DNA of 16,430 nt from JAGXTF01 sp038317095 (GCA_038317095.1 JBBQBB010000066.1:1-16430), one strand, 5' to 3'. Positions 5,888-14,101 are shown, numbered from the stretch's first letter. Numbers and translations: made by a program. The notes: generated by a model from the letters alone, not told the origin.

Positions 5888-8359
5888 CTACTTCACCGCA
5901 GGTTTCTCTGCACTTTTTCGAACTTGCTCCATTAAATCAACTGGTTTTTTGGCTTTTTCCGCCAGCAAGGCAAAATCCAACACTTCTAACATATTTTTTA
6001 CAAAATGAAATTTCATGCCTTTTAAATAAACAGGTTGAATATCCTCGATGTCTTTCCGATTGGCTTCACTCAAAACAACATGCAGAATTCCTGCGCGCTT
6101 TGCTGCCAGTATTTTTTCCTTTATGCCCCCAACGGGTAAAACTTTCCCTCTTAGGGTTATTTCACCTGTCATGGCCAAATGGCTTCTCACTTTTCGCTGC
6201 GTAAATAAAGAAGCAAGAGAAGTAAGTATGGTGATACCGGCAGAAGGTCCATCTTTAGGAATGGAACCTGCCGGAAAATGCACGTGCACATCCCAACAAT
6301 CAAAAACCTTTTCGTCAATATCCAAATAGTTGGCATGAGCCCGCAAAAAAGATTTAGCAAGCGATACACTTTCCTTCATTACATCGCCCAATTGCCCTGT
6401 AACTTGAAACACCCCTTTACCAGGAATTAACTTACTTTCTACAAAAAGCACGGAGCCTCCCATGGGACTCCAAGCCAAACCTGTAACCACACCAGGCGTA
6501 TCATTATTTTCATACACTTCAGGCTCCATTTTATCGGCCCCTAATATTTTTTCAACTTCTTTTACACCCAAATTTGGTTTGTTGGGCTCATGCATAGCAA
6601 TGCATTTTGCGGCGTTTCGGGCCAGCGCAGCAATGCGTTTGTCTAAACTACGAACCCCACTTTCACGGGTATATTGGTCAATTACCATTTCAATGCCATC
6701 GTCTGACACCTTAAATTGTGTTGCTTTTAATCCATGTGCTTTTCTTTGTTTGGGAATTAAAAACTTTTTTGCAATTTCTATTTTTTCTTCTAGGCTGTAC
6801 CCGCTGATTTCAATAATTTCCATCCGATCTAACAAAGCAGGTTGTATAGAATCTAAACTGTTGGCTGTGGCAATAAACATGACTTTGCTTAAATCATAAT
6901 CCAACTCCAAATAATTATCATAAAACGCAGAATTTTGCTCTGGATCCAAAACTTCCAGCATGGCACTGCTCGGGTCGCCCCTAAAATCGTGGCCCATTTT
7001 ATCAATCTCATCCAAAACAAAAACGGGGTTTCCGGTGCCTGTTTTTTTCAAATTCTGAATAATCCTGCCAGGCATAGCGCCTATGTAGGTGCGTCGATGA
7101 CCGCGAATCTCAGATTCATCGTGCAAACCACCCAAACTCATGCGCACATATTTACGGCCAAGCGCCCTAGCAACACTTTTACCCAAACTGGTTTTACCAA
7201 CACCTGGAGGGCCGTACAAACAAATGATGGGACTTTTTAAATCCCCTTTCAGTTTTAAAACCGCCAAATATTCAAGGATTCGCTTTTTTACTTTTTCCAA
7301 ACCAAAATGGTCATCATCTAACACTTTTTCCGCAAATTTTAGGTCAAAATTGTCAGTAGTGTAATCGTCCCAAGGTAGATCTAGCATAAGCTGCACATAA
7401 TTAAGCCCAACACTATAATCGGGTGAAGCTGGATTTACCCTTAGCAAACGATCCAATTCTTTGTTAAAATGGCTATTAACATCTTGGGGCCATTTTTTTG
7501 CACTTCCCTTTTCGCGAAGGTTTAAAATTTCCTTGTCAGGAGAGTCACTGCCTAGTTCTTCTTGAATAGCGCGAATTTGCTGTTGTAAAAAATATTCCTT
7601 TTGTTGTTTGTCTATGTCGGTCCGAACCCTATTTTGGATTTGGTCTTTCAATTCCAACAATTGAAGTTCTTTTATCACATGTTGTAACACCAAATTGGCC
7701 CTGTCTTTGGCACTCGATGTTTCCAACAAAGCTTGCTTTTCCGTAACCGTAATATTTAAATTGCTGGCTACAAAATGCACCAAAAACCGGCTGCTGTCTA
7801 TATTTTTTATGGCAATAATTGCCTCAGATGGAATGTTGGGTGCCAACTGAATAATTTGTTCTGCAGTTTCCCTTATAGAATCAATTATGGCTTTATATTC
7901 TTTGTCTTCCTTTATTTTATCATCTGTTAAAGCAACTACCTTGGCTTTTAGATAAGGGTCATTTTGGGTAACGGCGGTTAATTTGATTCGTTTTTTACCT
8001 TGGATAATCACGGTGGTGCTGCCATCAGGCATGCGCATCATTCTAATTATTTGCGCCATAGTGCCAATGGGATACAAATCTTCAAAACCTGGATCTTCGT
8101 TGTCTGGGTTGAGTTGGGCAACCACACCAATAATTTTATCTTTTTTATTGGCCTCTCGTATTAGTTTGATGCTCTTATCGCGCCCTACGGTTATGGGAAA
8201 AATAACTCCTGGAAAAAGTACCGTATTACGAATCGTTAATATTGGCAGTTCATCTGGCACGGAAAGCTTATTTATTTCATCTTCTTCCTGCTTACTAAAA
8301 AGGGGTAGCAATTCTGGATTTTCATCGTCGAACTCCAAATCCTCATTGAGTGAAAACAT
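5888..8359 (-). CDS. lon: Lon, ATP-dependent serine protease (LonA)
   Basis: Lon is a homohexameric cytoplasmic AAA+ protease that degrades misfolded and selected regulatory proteins. From ATG 8359 it has 823 residues, normal for Bacteroidota LonA. Domain order is an N-terminal substrate-binding LON domain starting at LPILTIRNTVLFPGVIFPIT (about 38-57), a coiled-coil region (about 230-280), an AAA+ module with Walker A GPPGVGKTS (383-391) and Walker B VFVLDEIDKM, then the protease domain with catalytic Ser706 in KDGPSAG and Lys749 in GGIKEKILAAKRAG. The start was chosen because AAGGA lies four bases before ATG 8359. Upstream in-frame options are ATG 8380 and GTG 8410, which would add 7 or 17 residues without conserved content. 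The acidic N-terminal stretch (LNEDLEFDDENPELLPLF) resembles that of relatives in this phylum. Function is essentially certain. Confidence 0.96.
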   Translation of the reverse strand: MFSLNEDLEFDDENPELLPLFSKQEEDEINKLSVPDELPILTIRNTVLFPGVIFPITVGRDKSIKLIREANKKDKIIGVVAQLNPDNEDPGFEDLYPIGTMAQIIRMMRMPDGSTTVIIQGKKRIKLTAVTQNDPYLKAKVVALTDDKIKEDKEYKAIIDSIRETAEQIIQLAPNIPSEAIIAIKNIDSSRFLVHFVASNLNITVTEKQALLETSSAKDRANLVLQHVIKELQLLELKDQIQNRVRTDIDKQQKEYFLQQQIRAIQEELGSDSPDKEILNLREKGSAKKWPQDVNSHFNKELDRLLRVNPASPDYSVGLNYVQLMLDLPWDDYTTDNFDLKFAEKVLDDDHFGLEKVKKRILEYLAVLKLKGDLKSPIICLYGPPGVGKTSLGKSVARALGRKYVRMSLGGLHDESEIRGHRRTYIGAMPGRIIQNLKKTGTGNPVFVLDEIDKMGHDFRGDPSSAMLEVLDPEQNSAFYDNYLELDYDLSKVMFIATANSLDSIQPALLDRMEIIEISGYSLEEKIEIAKKFLIPKQRKAHGLKATQFKVSDDGIEMVIDQYTRESGVRSLDKRIAALARNAAKCIAMHEPNKPNLGVKEVEKILGADKMEPEVYENNDTPGVVTGLAWSPMGGSVLFVESKLIPGKGVFQVTGQLGDVMKESVSLAKSFLRAHANYLDIDEKVFDCWDVHVHFPAGSIPKDGPSAGITILTSLASLFTQRKVRSHLAMTGEITLRGKVLPVGGIKEKILAAKRAGILHVVLSEANRKDIEDIQPVYLKGMKFHFVKNMLEVLDFALLAEKAKKPVDLMEQVRKSAEKPAVK

Positions 8360-8710
8360 TTGATCCTTATAATTTAGCATGAAACATGTGTTTTGCAACC
8401 CTTGTGCCACAACAGAACTACGGCAATACTGTCACATTTTAACACATAAGCTGCATTTAGGCCATTGGATTCGTTTTTCGTCTATTTTGATTTTCGTGGA
8501 TTTTATAGATTACAAATGATTACCGCCCGTGGGTTGAGCCCTTCAATTTAAAATGTTACCAATTGAATATTTTCAAAGAGAGACAATTTGTCAGTCAATT
8601 CTCATTTTGCAATTTATTTTGGCCAAATTCATAGGAATGTGTAATAAATCATTGGAAATTCGTTTTAATTGTTGAAATTTGCACATTAATAAAAAGACAA
8701 ACACAATACT
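8360..8710. other. Intergenic region between divergent lon and lipoprotein genes
   Basis: This 351-base gap has no convincing gene or RNA. It should hold the lon promoter (a weak leftward TAGTTCTG is at 8413-8420) and the rightward lipoprotein promoter near 8652-8681. A 7-base inverted repeat, TTCAATT (8542-8548) and AATTGAA (8561-8567), and a small GGG/CCC hairpin at about 8530-8540 are visible but not remarkable. I found no heat-shock operator. Confidence 0.5.
8652..8681 (+). promoter_or_regulatory. Probable promoter of the lipoprotein gene
   Basis: TTG at 8652-8654 is followed after 19 bases by GAAATTTG (8674-8681), one base away from TAnnTTTG. The ATG lies about 30 bases downstream. Confidence 0.4.
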
Positions 8711-9589
8711 ATGAAATTAAAAAACATTCTTTTCGCAGCCATCCTACCAGTAGGAGCATTTCTTGCTTCTTGCGGCGGAGGTACAGACGATGCAAAGCCT
8801 AAACCAACTGTTACGTTGCAATCAGGAGCTGGGTTTACTTCAGGAAATGTAGACAAGTACTACGATTCATCTGTTAAAATTGGAATACGCGCATTTAGCA
8901 ACGATAAAACTTTATCCGGGGTTAAAATTACTTTATCTACAAATGGTGGAACAGCAGGTACAATTTGGGATTCTACTTTTAGTAGCAAAACACTTAATTA
9001 TGATAGAAACTATGTGGTTAAAGGCAGTGTAGGTGATGTACTAACGATTGCAGTAATTGCTACAGATAAAAATGGCGAAGTTGCACAGACTTCTTTTAAC
9101 ATTTCTGTAATACCAGCAACAGTATCACTTTCCAATGTAGCCAACCAGCAAGTGTATAATGTACTTGCACCTGGAGGTTCATTTGGTGCATACGATTTAT
9201 TCAATTCTGGTGGAGTGGCTTCCGCGTCTACCGAAACTTTGAAAGATTTGAAAGACATGACTGCAACCAGCGGACCAAATATTGCTGTATTTACAAAAAC
9301 TTGGGGCAGCGGCAACGGTACAAAATTTGTAAAAGTTTCATCGAATGATTGGGCCAATGCTACAAGTTCAGACTACATTTGGCAGCTTTGGAAAACCAAT
9401 GGTGCAAGTGCTACGTTAACTTCAGGTGTTTTAGCGAAAGACGATGTCATTTTGGTAAAAACAGGTCAAGTTTTGGCTTTCAATATCTATATTATCAAAA
9501 TTACCCAAGTTTTTGAAACTCCAGTACCTGCATCAGGTGGAGACAATAACGACTATATCAAGTTCGACTATAAAGGTCTTACCAAATAA
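8711..9589 (+). CDS. Outer-membrane-type lipoprotein with beta-sandwich-like domain
   Basis: The 292-residue protein starts at an ATG preceded by a leader of about 30 bases. The N-terminus has KLKN, a hydrophobic core and the lipobox LASC with the acylated Cys at 21, followed by GGGTDDAKPKP. A flexible, small-residue and acidic stretch after the Cys is typical of exported Bacteroidota lipoproteins. The remainder is rich in Ser, Thr, Gly and alternating strands. Residues about 33-133 (from VTLQSGAGFTSG to TSFNISVIPA) read like one immunoglobulin-like or PKD-like sandwich. The second part has a Trp-containing region (SDYIWQLWKTNG) and ends DYIKFDYKGLTK. No catalytic motif or C-terminal sorting domain is seen. 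It is monocistronic, flanked by its own promoter and terminator. The function is unknown; a cell-surface or periplasmic structural or binding role is the most that can be inferred. Confidence 0.85.
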   Translation: MKLKNILFAAILPVGAFLASCGGGTDDAKPKPTVTLQSGAGFTSGNVDKYYDSSVKIGIRAFSNDKTLSGVKITLSTNGGTAGTIWDSTFSSKTLNYDRNYVVKGSVGDVLTIAVIATDKNGEVAQTSFNISVIPATVSLSNVANQQVYNVLAPGGSFGAYDLFNSGGVASASTETLKDLKDMTATSGPNIAVFTKTWGSGNGTKFVKVSSNDWANATSSDYIWQLWKTNGASATLTSGVLAKDDVILVKTGQVLAFNIYIIKITQVFETPVPASGGDNNDYIKFDYKGLTK

Positions 9590-9609
9590 GATCAATTGAT
9601 TTACAAAAG

Positions 9610-9635
9610 AACCCCGCCGAAAACGGGGTTTTTTT
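9610..9635 (+). terminator. Rho-independent terminator of the lipoprotein gene
   Basis: AACCCCG (9610-9616) pairs with CGGGGTT (9624-9630) around a 7-base loop, followed by a T-run. It insulates the lipoprotein gene from pfkA. Confidence 0.9.
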
Positions 9636-9661
9636 GTTTATAAAACTCAACAAATAAATTG

Positions 9662-9669
9662 CATTTTTG
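9662..9669 (+). promoter_or_regulatory. Probable -10 element of the pfkA-recN operon
   Basis: CATTTTTG is one mismatch from TAnnTTTG and lies six bases before the pfkA ATG at 9676, so the transcript would be nearly leaderless. The assignment is weak because no clear -33 element was found. Confidence 0.35.
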
Positions 9670-9675
9670 CAGGCA

Positions 9676-10647
9676 ATGAAAAATATTGCTGTTTTTACCT
9701 CAGGGGGTGACGCGCCTGGCATGAATGCATGCATCAGGGCGGTGGTTCGCGCAGGAATATCTTACGGATTTGGGGTATATGGTATAATCCGCGGTTACCA
9801 AGGCATGATTGAAAACGACATTGTGCCCTTACAAGCTTCTAGTGTCGGAAATATTATCCAAAACGGCGGTACCATGCTTAAAACGGCTAGAAGTAAAGAT
9901 TTCCTGACTGCAGAAGGTCGCAAACGTGCCTTTGAAAATTTAAAACAACAAGGCATTGAAGGTTTGGTTTGCATTGGCGGTGAAGGAACTTATACTGGAG
10001 CCATGGTATTTGAAAAAGAATTTGGCATTCCTTCTATTGGTTGTCCAGGCACCATAGACAACGATATTGTTGGCACCGATTTTACCATCGGATTCGATAC
10101 GGCTGTTAACACCGCTATGGAGGCTATTGATAAAATTAGAGACACCGCAGATGCACACAACCGGGTATTTTTTGTAGAAGTAATGGGAAGGCACAGCGGT
10201 TATATTGCTCTTTATTGCGGCATTGCCGGCGGTGCAGAAGCCATTTTAATCCCAGAAAGGCAAAATGAATGGGATGGATTGGTTGCCAATTTTGCGTTAA
10301 AATCTCGAAAAAAAGAATTTAGCATTTTCATCGTTTCTGAAGGCGATGAAGAAGGCAATGCCTTTGAGGTTGCCAAGCGGTTTCAACAAGTATACCCAAA
10401 CTCAGACACTAGGGTTGCGGTATTGGGGCATATTCAAAGGGGTGGAAGTCCAACTGCGGCCGACCGTGTTTTGGCATCCAGATTGGGGGCACACGCGGTT
10501 AAGGCTTTGTTTGAGGGCAAACGCAACTTGGCGGTGGGTATAGTGGGGAGTGATGTAGCATTTACACCTTTCGCTGAAGCCATAAAAGCCAAAAAGAAAG
10601 ACATTCCACAAAATTTATGGGATTTAAATATTATGATTGGTAAATAA
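9676..10647 (+). CDS. pfkA: ATP-dependent 6-phosphofructokinase
   Basis: This cytoplasmic enzyme phosphorylates fructose 6-phosphate to fructose 1,6-bisphosphate, the committed step of glycolysis, usually as a tetramer. The ATG at 9676 gives 323 residues, the usual size of bacterial PfkA; an in-frame TTG at 9667 falls in the likely -10 element and is rejected. Motifs seen are the nucleotide-binding FTSGGDAPGMNA (7-18), GGEGT (101-105), the catalytic PGTIDNDIVGTD (124-135) with the general-base Asp128, and the substrate loop VEVMGRHSGY. Gly104 and the Gly of PGTIDND mark an ATP-type enzyme and not a pyrophosphate-type one, which would carry Asp and Lys. One oddity is that the loop reads GGEGT where E. 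coli has GGDGS, so the metal/ATP-associated Asp103 is Glu. recN follows after three bases, so the two genes are probably co-transcribed. Confidence 0.95.
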   Translation: MKNIAVFTSGGDAPGMNACIRAVVRAGISYGFGVYGIIRGYQGMIENDIVPLQASSVGNIIQNGGTMLKTARSKDFLTAEGRKRAFENLKQQGIEGLVCIGGEGTYTGAMVFEKEFGIPSIGCPGTIDNDIVGTDFTIGFDTAVNTAMEAIDKIRDTADAHNRVFFVEVMGRHSGYIALYCGIAGGAEAILIPERQNEWDGLVANFALKSRKKEFSIFIVSEGDEEGNAFEVAKRFQQVYPNSDTRVAVLGHIQRGGSPTAADRVLASRLGAHAVKALFEGKRNLAVGIVGSDVAFTPFAEAIKAKKKDIPQNLWDLNIMIGK

Positions 10648-10650
10648 TTT

Positions 10651-12315
10651 ATGCTATTATCTTTAACAGTTAAAAATTTTGCACTCATTCGCGAACTAAA
10701 CCTTCAGCCAAACAAAGGATTAAACGTAATTACTGGAGAAACAGGTGCTGGTAAAAGTATTCTTTTGGGTGCCCTTGGGCTGGTTCTAGGCAACAGGGCC
10801 GAAACTTCTGCGCTTTTAAATACTGATTTGAAATGCGTTGTAGAAGCTATTTTTGAGGTGAAAAATTTAAAACTTCACACTTTTTTTGAAGAACACGAAC
10901 TTGATTACGCAGATCAAACCATCATTAGAAGAGAAATAGCTCCTGGGGGTAAAAGCAGGGCTTTTGTGAACGATACCCCCGTCAGTTTACAAATATTGAA
11001 AGAGTTGGGAGAAAGAATTATTGAAATTCATACCCAAAACACAGGTTTGCTCATTAAAAGTGCCACGGAGCAACTCGCCATTATCGATGATTTTGCAGGA
11101 GAGCAAACGGTTTTAACCCAGTATAAAATTCAATGGAAAAACTATGCCAAACTGCGCCAAGATTTTGATTCGTTTATAATAGAAACGGGCACGGCCCAAA
11201 AAGAAAAAGATTTTCTCCAATTTCAGTTTGATGAATTGGAACAATTTGCACCCCTTGCGGGAGAAGATACAGCCTTGGAACAACTAGTTAAAACACTAAG
11301 CCATGCTGAGGAAATTAAATCGGCATGCAGTCAGTCGGAATATTTGTTGGCAGATTCAGACAATTCAATAGTAGACCAACTCACTGCAGTACGTGCACAG
11401 TTGAAAAACATAGCCAATGTGCATCCCAAAGTAGCCGAGACCCTTCAGAGGCTAGAGTCTCAGGTATTAGAATTAAAAGACATTTCTTCCGCTTTAAAAG
11501 CCATTGGATTGTCTGTAGAAAGTGATCCCAAAAAACTAGATGCTGCCAACGAACGAATTGCCAAGTTGCAAATGCTTCTTAAAAAACACAATTTACAAAA
11601 TGCCCACGAATTGGTGGATTTTAAAAAATCATTGGAGGAAAAACTTTGGTTAACCGAAGAGGCAGGCGTAAAAAAAGAGAAGCTTGAAAAACAGCTATTG
11701 GAAGCCAAAGAAGCCTGTAAAAAGATTGCGTTGAACCTGCATGAAAGTAGAATAAAAGCAGCGGAATTGCTTTGTAAAAAAACAATTATTGTGCTTACCG
11801 AATTGGAAATGCCGTCATCAAAACTTCTCGCCCATTTTGAATTTGATGCAGATAAGCTAGGCCCAAAAGGAGCAAGTTTTGTTAAATTAATGTTTTCTGC
11901 CAATGCGGGTCAAAATCCGCAGCCTTTGGAAAAAGTAGCCAGCGGTGGTGAAGTATCGCGACTCAATTTTGCTTTTAAAAGTTTAATGGCAGGTAAAAAG
12001 GAAATGCCTACCCTAATTTTTGATGAGGCAGATACCGGTGTAAGTGGCGAGGTCGCTGGCAAAATGGGGTCGCTGATGCAGCAATTGGGCAAGAATCACC
12101 AGGTGATTGCTATTACCCATTTGCCCCAAGTAGCAGCCGCTGGAGAAAGTCATTATTTTGTTTATAAAGGAATTTCTGAAGGTCTTTCTAGCACACAAAT
12201 TAAATTGCTGGATGAAAAAGAACGTATTCTGCAAATTGCTCAAATGCTGAGTGGCCGAGATCCTGGCGACGCAGCGGTTGCAAATGCGCGCGAATTGCTG
12301 GGTGTATCAAATTAA
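10651..12315 (+). CDS. recN: RecN, SMC-like DNA repair ATPase
   Basis: RecN acts early in recombinational repair of double-strand breaks, bridging DNA ends and supporting RecA. It has 554 residues, the usual RecN length. The N-terminal half-ATPase has Walker A GETGAGKS (29-36) in the RecN-typical context LNVITGETGAGKSILLGALG. The middle (about 150-380) is a charged coiled coil with a hinge-like break. The C-terminal half-ATPase has signature SGGEVSRLNF (431-440), Walker B PTLIFDEADTGVSGEVA (about 453-469) and the switch region VIAITHLPQVAA. The ATG lies three bases after the pfkA stop, so translation is likely coupled or at least co-transcribed. The 3' end converges on rnhA with only 18 bases between stops and no terminator. 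No SOS-type operator is visible just upstream, as expected for an internal operon gene. Confidence 0.95.
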   Translation: MLLSLTVKNFALIRELNLQPNKGLNVITGETGAGKSILLGALGLVLGNRAETSALLNTDLKCVVEAIFEVKNLKLHTFFEEHELDYADQTIIRREIAPGGKSRAFVNDTPVSLQILKELGERIIEIHTQNTGLLIKSATEQLAIIDDFAGEQTVLTQYKIQWKNYAKLRQDFDSFIIETGTAQKEKDFLQFQFDELEQFAPLAGEDTALEQLVKTLSHAEEIKSACSQSEYLLADSDNSIVDQLTAVRAQLKNIANVHPKVAETLQRLESQVLELKDISSALKAIGLSVESDPKKLDAANERIAKLQMLLKKHNLQNAHELVDFKKSLEEKLWLTEEAGVKKEKLEKQLLEAKEACKKIALNLHESRIKAAELLCKKTIIVLTELEMPSSKLLAHFEFDADKLGPKGASFVKLMFSANAGQNPQPLEKVASGGEVSRLNFAFKSLMAGKKEMPTLIFDEADTGVSGEVAGKMGSLMQQLGKNHQVIAITHLPQVAAAGESHYFVYKGISEGLSSTQIKLLDEKERILQIAQMLSGRDPGDAAVANARELLGVSN

Positions 12316-12333
12316 AACCCCTGCAAAAACCAT

Positions 12334-12825
12334 TCAGAACAAAGCACTGTCACCGTTGTTTTTTAAACTTTCTTCGTACCCTATATCGGCGCTATTCGGA
12401 CTTTTTTCTGCGGCAAAGGTTGCCAAATAATCGCAACGTTCATTTTCTAAAACTCCGGCATGGCCTTTCACCCAATGAAATTGGGGTTTGAATTTATCAT
12501 AAAGCAGCAAAAACCGCTTCCATAAATCGGGGTTTTTCACTTTGGTCCATCCCTTTTTCTTCCAATTAAACAACCATCCTTTCTCCACAGAATCGCATAC
12601 ATATTTACTGTCGCTATAAATGTGAATGGGAATACCGGTTTGTTTAATATTCTCTAGCGCACGGATTACCGCCAGCAATTCCATACGGTTGTTTGTGGTG
12701 AGCCTAAAACCCTCTGCCAACTCTTTTCTGTGACCGCCATACATCAACACAGCACCATAGCCACCTGGACCGGGATTGCCGATAGCGGCTCCATCAGTAT
12801 AAATCACAATCCCAGTCACTCCCAT
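12334..12825 (-). CDS. rnhA: Ribonuclease HI
   Basis: RNase HI cleaves the RNA strand of RNA-DNA hybrids, removing R-loops and primers. With the ATG at 12825 it has 163 residues, close to the usual 155, and begins MGVTGIVIYTDGAAIGNPGP. The catalytic set is complete: Asp11 (YTDGA), Glu49 (NNRMELLAV), Asp72 (YSDSKYV) and Asp132 (ERCDYLA), with the assisting His122 (KGHAG). The basic-protrusion segment GWLFNWKKKGWTKVKNPDLW, typical of the E. coli-type enzyme, is present. An in-frame ATG at 12852 would add nine residues and has a purine-rich AAGGGG upstream. However, an exact TAAATTTG element sits between the two ATGs, so I prefer 12825. The gene converges on recN and is divergent from the 142-residue gene. 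Confidence 0.94.
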   Translation of the reverse strand: MGVTGIVIYTDGAAIGNPGPGGYGAVLMYGGHRKELAEGFRLTTNNRMELLAVIRALENIKQTGIPIHIYSDSKYVCDSVEKGWLFNWKKKGWTKVKNPDLWKRFLLLYDKFKPQFHWVKGHAGVLENERCDYLATFAAEKSPNSADIGYEESLKNNGDSALF

Positions 12826-12831
12826 CGCTGG

Positions 12832-12839
12832 CAAATTTA
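12832..12839 (-). promoter_or_regulatory. -10 element that favours the short rnhA start
   Basis: Read leftward the bases are TAAATTTG, an exact TAnnTTTG match, six bases before ATG 12825. If used, the message would be nearly leaderless and the upstream ATG at 12852 would not be transcribed. Confidence 0.4.
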
Positions 12840-12914
12840 CAATAGGAATCATTTTTAACACCCCTTGTGAAAAAGTGGTGGCAAATCGTGCATAACCTCC
12901 GAAGCTTGTAACTG

Positions 12915-12922
12915 TATTTTTG
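12915..12922 (+). promoter_or_regulatory. -10 element of the 142-residue protein gene
   Basis: TATTTTTG matches TAnnTTTG exactly and ends five bases before the ATG at 12928. No clear -33 TTG is present. Confidence 0.4.
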
Positions 12923-12927
12923 CACCC

Positions 12928-13356
12928 ATGAACGGTGAAAAACCTTTATTACATGTAAAGAGAAGCAAAATCAACGAGGTATTTGAATATTGCTTGGACA
13001 ACGGAATCGCATTTAATGTGCAAGAAAGAGCTATGGGCATTGATGAGTTTGAAATTACCATGGAGATTGAGAACATTAAGAAGGCCATACAATTGGGTTA
13101 TTTTCTAAAAGAGAATAGATTGGAATTGGTGGGAGCAAATGGAAATGAAGCCAAAACTGTGGTTCGTAAAACTGCGGTTAAAAAAACAACTGAAGTGCAA
13201 GTAGAAAATCCATTGTTGGCCAAGCCCGAGGTCAAACTTGAACCAAAACATGAAACAAAAGTTGAATCAAATTCTATTCCATTGGATGAGCCAAAAACCT
13301 CGCCAGTGATTGAGCCAAACAACGATAGCGTATCGCTGTCTTTTGATTTGAATTGA
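12928..13356 (+). CDS. Small cytoplasmic protein of unknown function with a disordered tail
   Basis: The ATG at 12928 gives 142 residues and no signal peptide or membrane segment. Residues 1 to about 72 look globular and mixed alpha/beta: KPLLHVKRSKINEVFEYCLD, then IAFNVQERAMGIDEFEITME, then a helix ending IQLGYFLKENRLELV. From about 73 onward the protein is low in complexity. A Lys/Thr/Val-rich segment (KTVVRKTAVKKTTEVQVE) is followed by a Pro/Glu/Lys/Ser-rich linker, and the chain closes with a short hydrophobic-acidic end, VSLSFDLN. A conserved-looking terminal motif behind a disordered linker can be a docking peptide, but that is inference. It is divergent from rnhA and ends at a clear terminator, so it is its own transcription unit. 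I do not recognise the family. Confidence 0.8.
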   Translation: MNGEKPLLHVKRSKINEVFEYCLDNGIAFNVQERAMGIDEFEITMEIENIKKAIQLGYFLKENRLELVGANGNEAKTVVRKTAVKKTTEVQVENPLLAKPEVKLEPKHETKVESNSIPLDEPKTSPVIEPNNDSVSLSFDLN

Positions 13357-13378
13357 ACATTTTATAAAATAACTTTAC

Positions 13379-13410
13379 AAGCCAAACGTGAATGTTTGGC
13401 TTTTCTTTTT
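13379..13410 (+). terminator. Rho-independent terminator after the 142-residue gene
   Basis: AAGCCAAAC (13379-13387) pairs with GTTTGGCTT (13394-13402) around a 6-base loop, followed by a T-rich run to 13410. The stem is 9 bp and perfect. Confidence 0.88.
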
Positions 13411-13430
13411 CCCATCCATAAAAAATTCCA

Positions 13431-13462
13431 TTGTGCAAATTGTTTTAGTTTTGGTATTTTTG
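13431..13462 (+). promoter_or_regulatory. Promoter of the 190-residue lipoprotein gene
   Basis: TTG at 13431-13433 and TATTTTTG at 13455-13462 are separated by 21 bases, an exact Bacteroidota-type promoter. The ATG follows seven bases later. Confidence 0.6.
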
Positions 13463-13469
13463 AAATTCC

Positions 13470-14042
13470 ATGAAACAAAAAATATTAATTGTACTAGGTT
13501 TAATCACGTTAACAATTATCGAAAGTTGTTGCGACATGCGGGACGGTAAACCATTCTTTAAAATTTCCAACATGACGGTTAGCCAACAATACCCAAACTT
13601 TGACACCTATGACTTCTATTTGATATTTTATGGTGCAGATTTCTATTCAAATCGTGGCATTCAGTTTCCATCATTAATCAGCCAAGCAGTAGCTTGCGAA
13701 GGAGGAGAACCAGATGGTTTTAAAGGGGCAAAAGAAACCATTGATTCCATCACAATTGTCACTTTAAATGATTTCAATGCTACCCACAAAGCCAATTCAA
13801 CAATAAACGATGAAGTCTTTGTACTAAAATCAAATTCTTCACCAGACAACAGTAAGCATTGGTATGATACGCTAACCGTTGATAATTTTATTCAATCTAG
13901 GAATGTCTTAAAATTAAATTCTTCTTCGGCATATTTTAAACTAGAATCTAGACCTGTGGATAGTTTTAAAATTGAAGTTCGATTAAAACTATCCAATGGA
14001 AAAGAAATTAAATCCAAAAATATTCCTATTAAATTTGATTAA
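13470..14042 (+). CDS. Small lipoprotein of unknown function, perhaps DUF5034-like
   Basis: The 190-residue product begins MKQKILIVLGLITLTIIESC; Lys-rich start, hydrophobic core and a lipobox ending at Cys20 (IESC, followed by another Cys) indicate lipoprotein processing. The mature part starts CCDMRDGKPFFKISNMTV and continues as a mostly beta domain with a pair of Asp-rich turns. A further Cys occurs in QAVACEGGEPDG. Residues near 90-100 (IDSITIVTLNDFNATH) and the closing segment DSFKIEVRLKLSNGKEIKSK look like strands of one sandwich. The double Cys followed by an acidic stretch, and the length, recall the Bacteroidota DUF5034 lipoproteins, but I cannot confirm that from memory alone. It has its own promoter; cinA starts 59 bases after its stop with no terminator between, so some readthrough into cinA is likely. 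Confidence 0.82.
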   Translation: MKQKILIVLGLITLTIIESCCDMRDGKPFFKISNMTVSQQYPNFDTYDFYLIFYGADFYSNRGIQFPSLISQAVACEGGEPDGFKGAKETIDSITIVTLNDFNATHKANSTINDEVFVLKSNSSPDNSKHWYDTLTVDNFIQSRNVLKLNSSSAYFKLESRPVDSFKIEVRLKLSNGKEIKSKNIPIKFD

Positions 14043-14101
14043 ACGCCTCTGCCCCATTTAAATTGTTAAAAGCGACGAAAGAGTTGTTTTTTTGTAGTTC
14101 A

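Noticed and set aside
8360..8410. Longer lon start at GTG 8410 or ATG 8380
   Set aside because: The extra residues show no family conservation, whereas ATG 8359 has AAGGA at good spacing.
8411..8710. tRNA or small RNA in the gap upstream of lon
   Set aside because: I looked for a T-loop GTTCGA-like motif with matching acceptor stem and found none; the small inverted repeats there are weak and lack a T-run.
9667..9675. TTG start three codons upstream in pfkA
   Set aside because: That TTG overlaps the likely -10 element, and ATG 9676 gives the canonical PfkA N-terminus MKNIAVFTSGGDAPGMN.
9640..12861. Defence or mobile island around recN and rnhA
   Set aside because: All genes are typical housekeeping genes with native-looking base composition; no integrase, nuclease-helicase pair, toxin-antitoxin pair or att-like repeats were seen.
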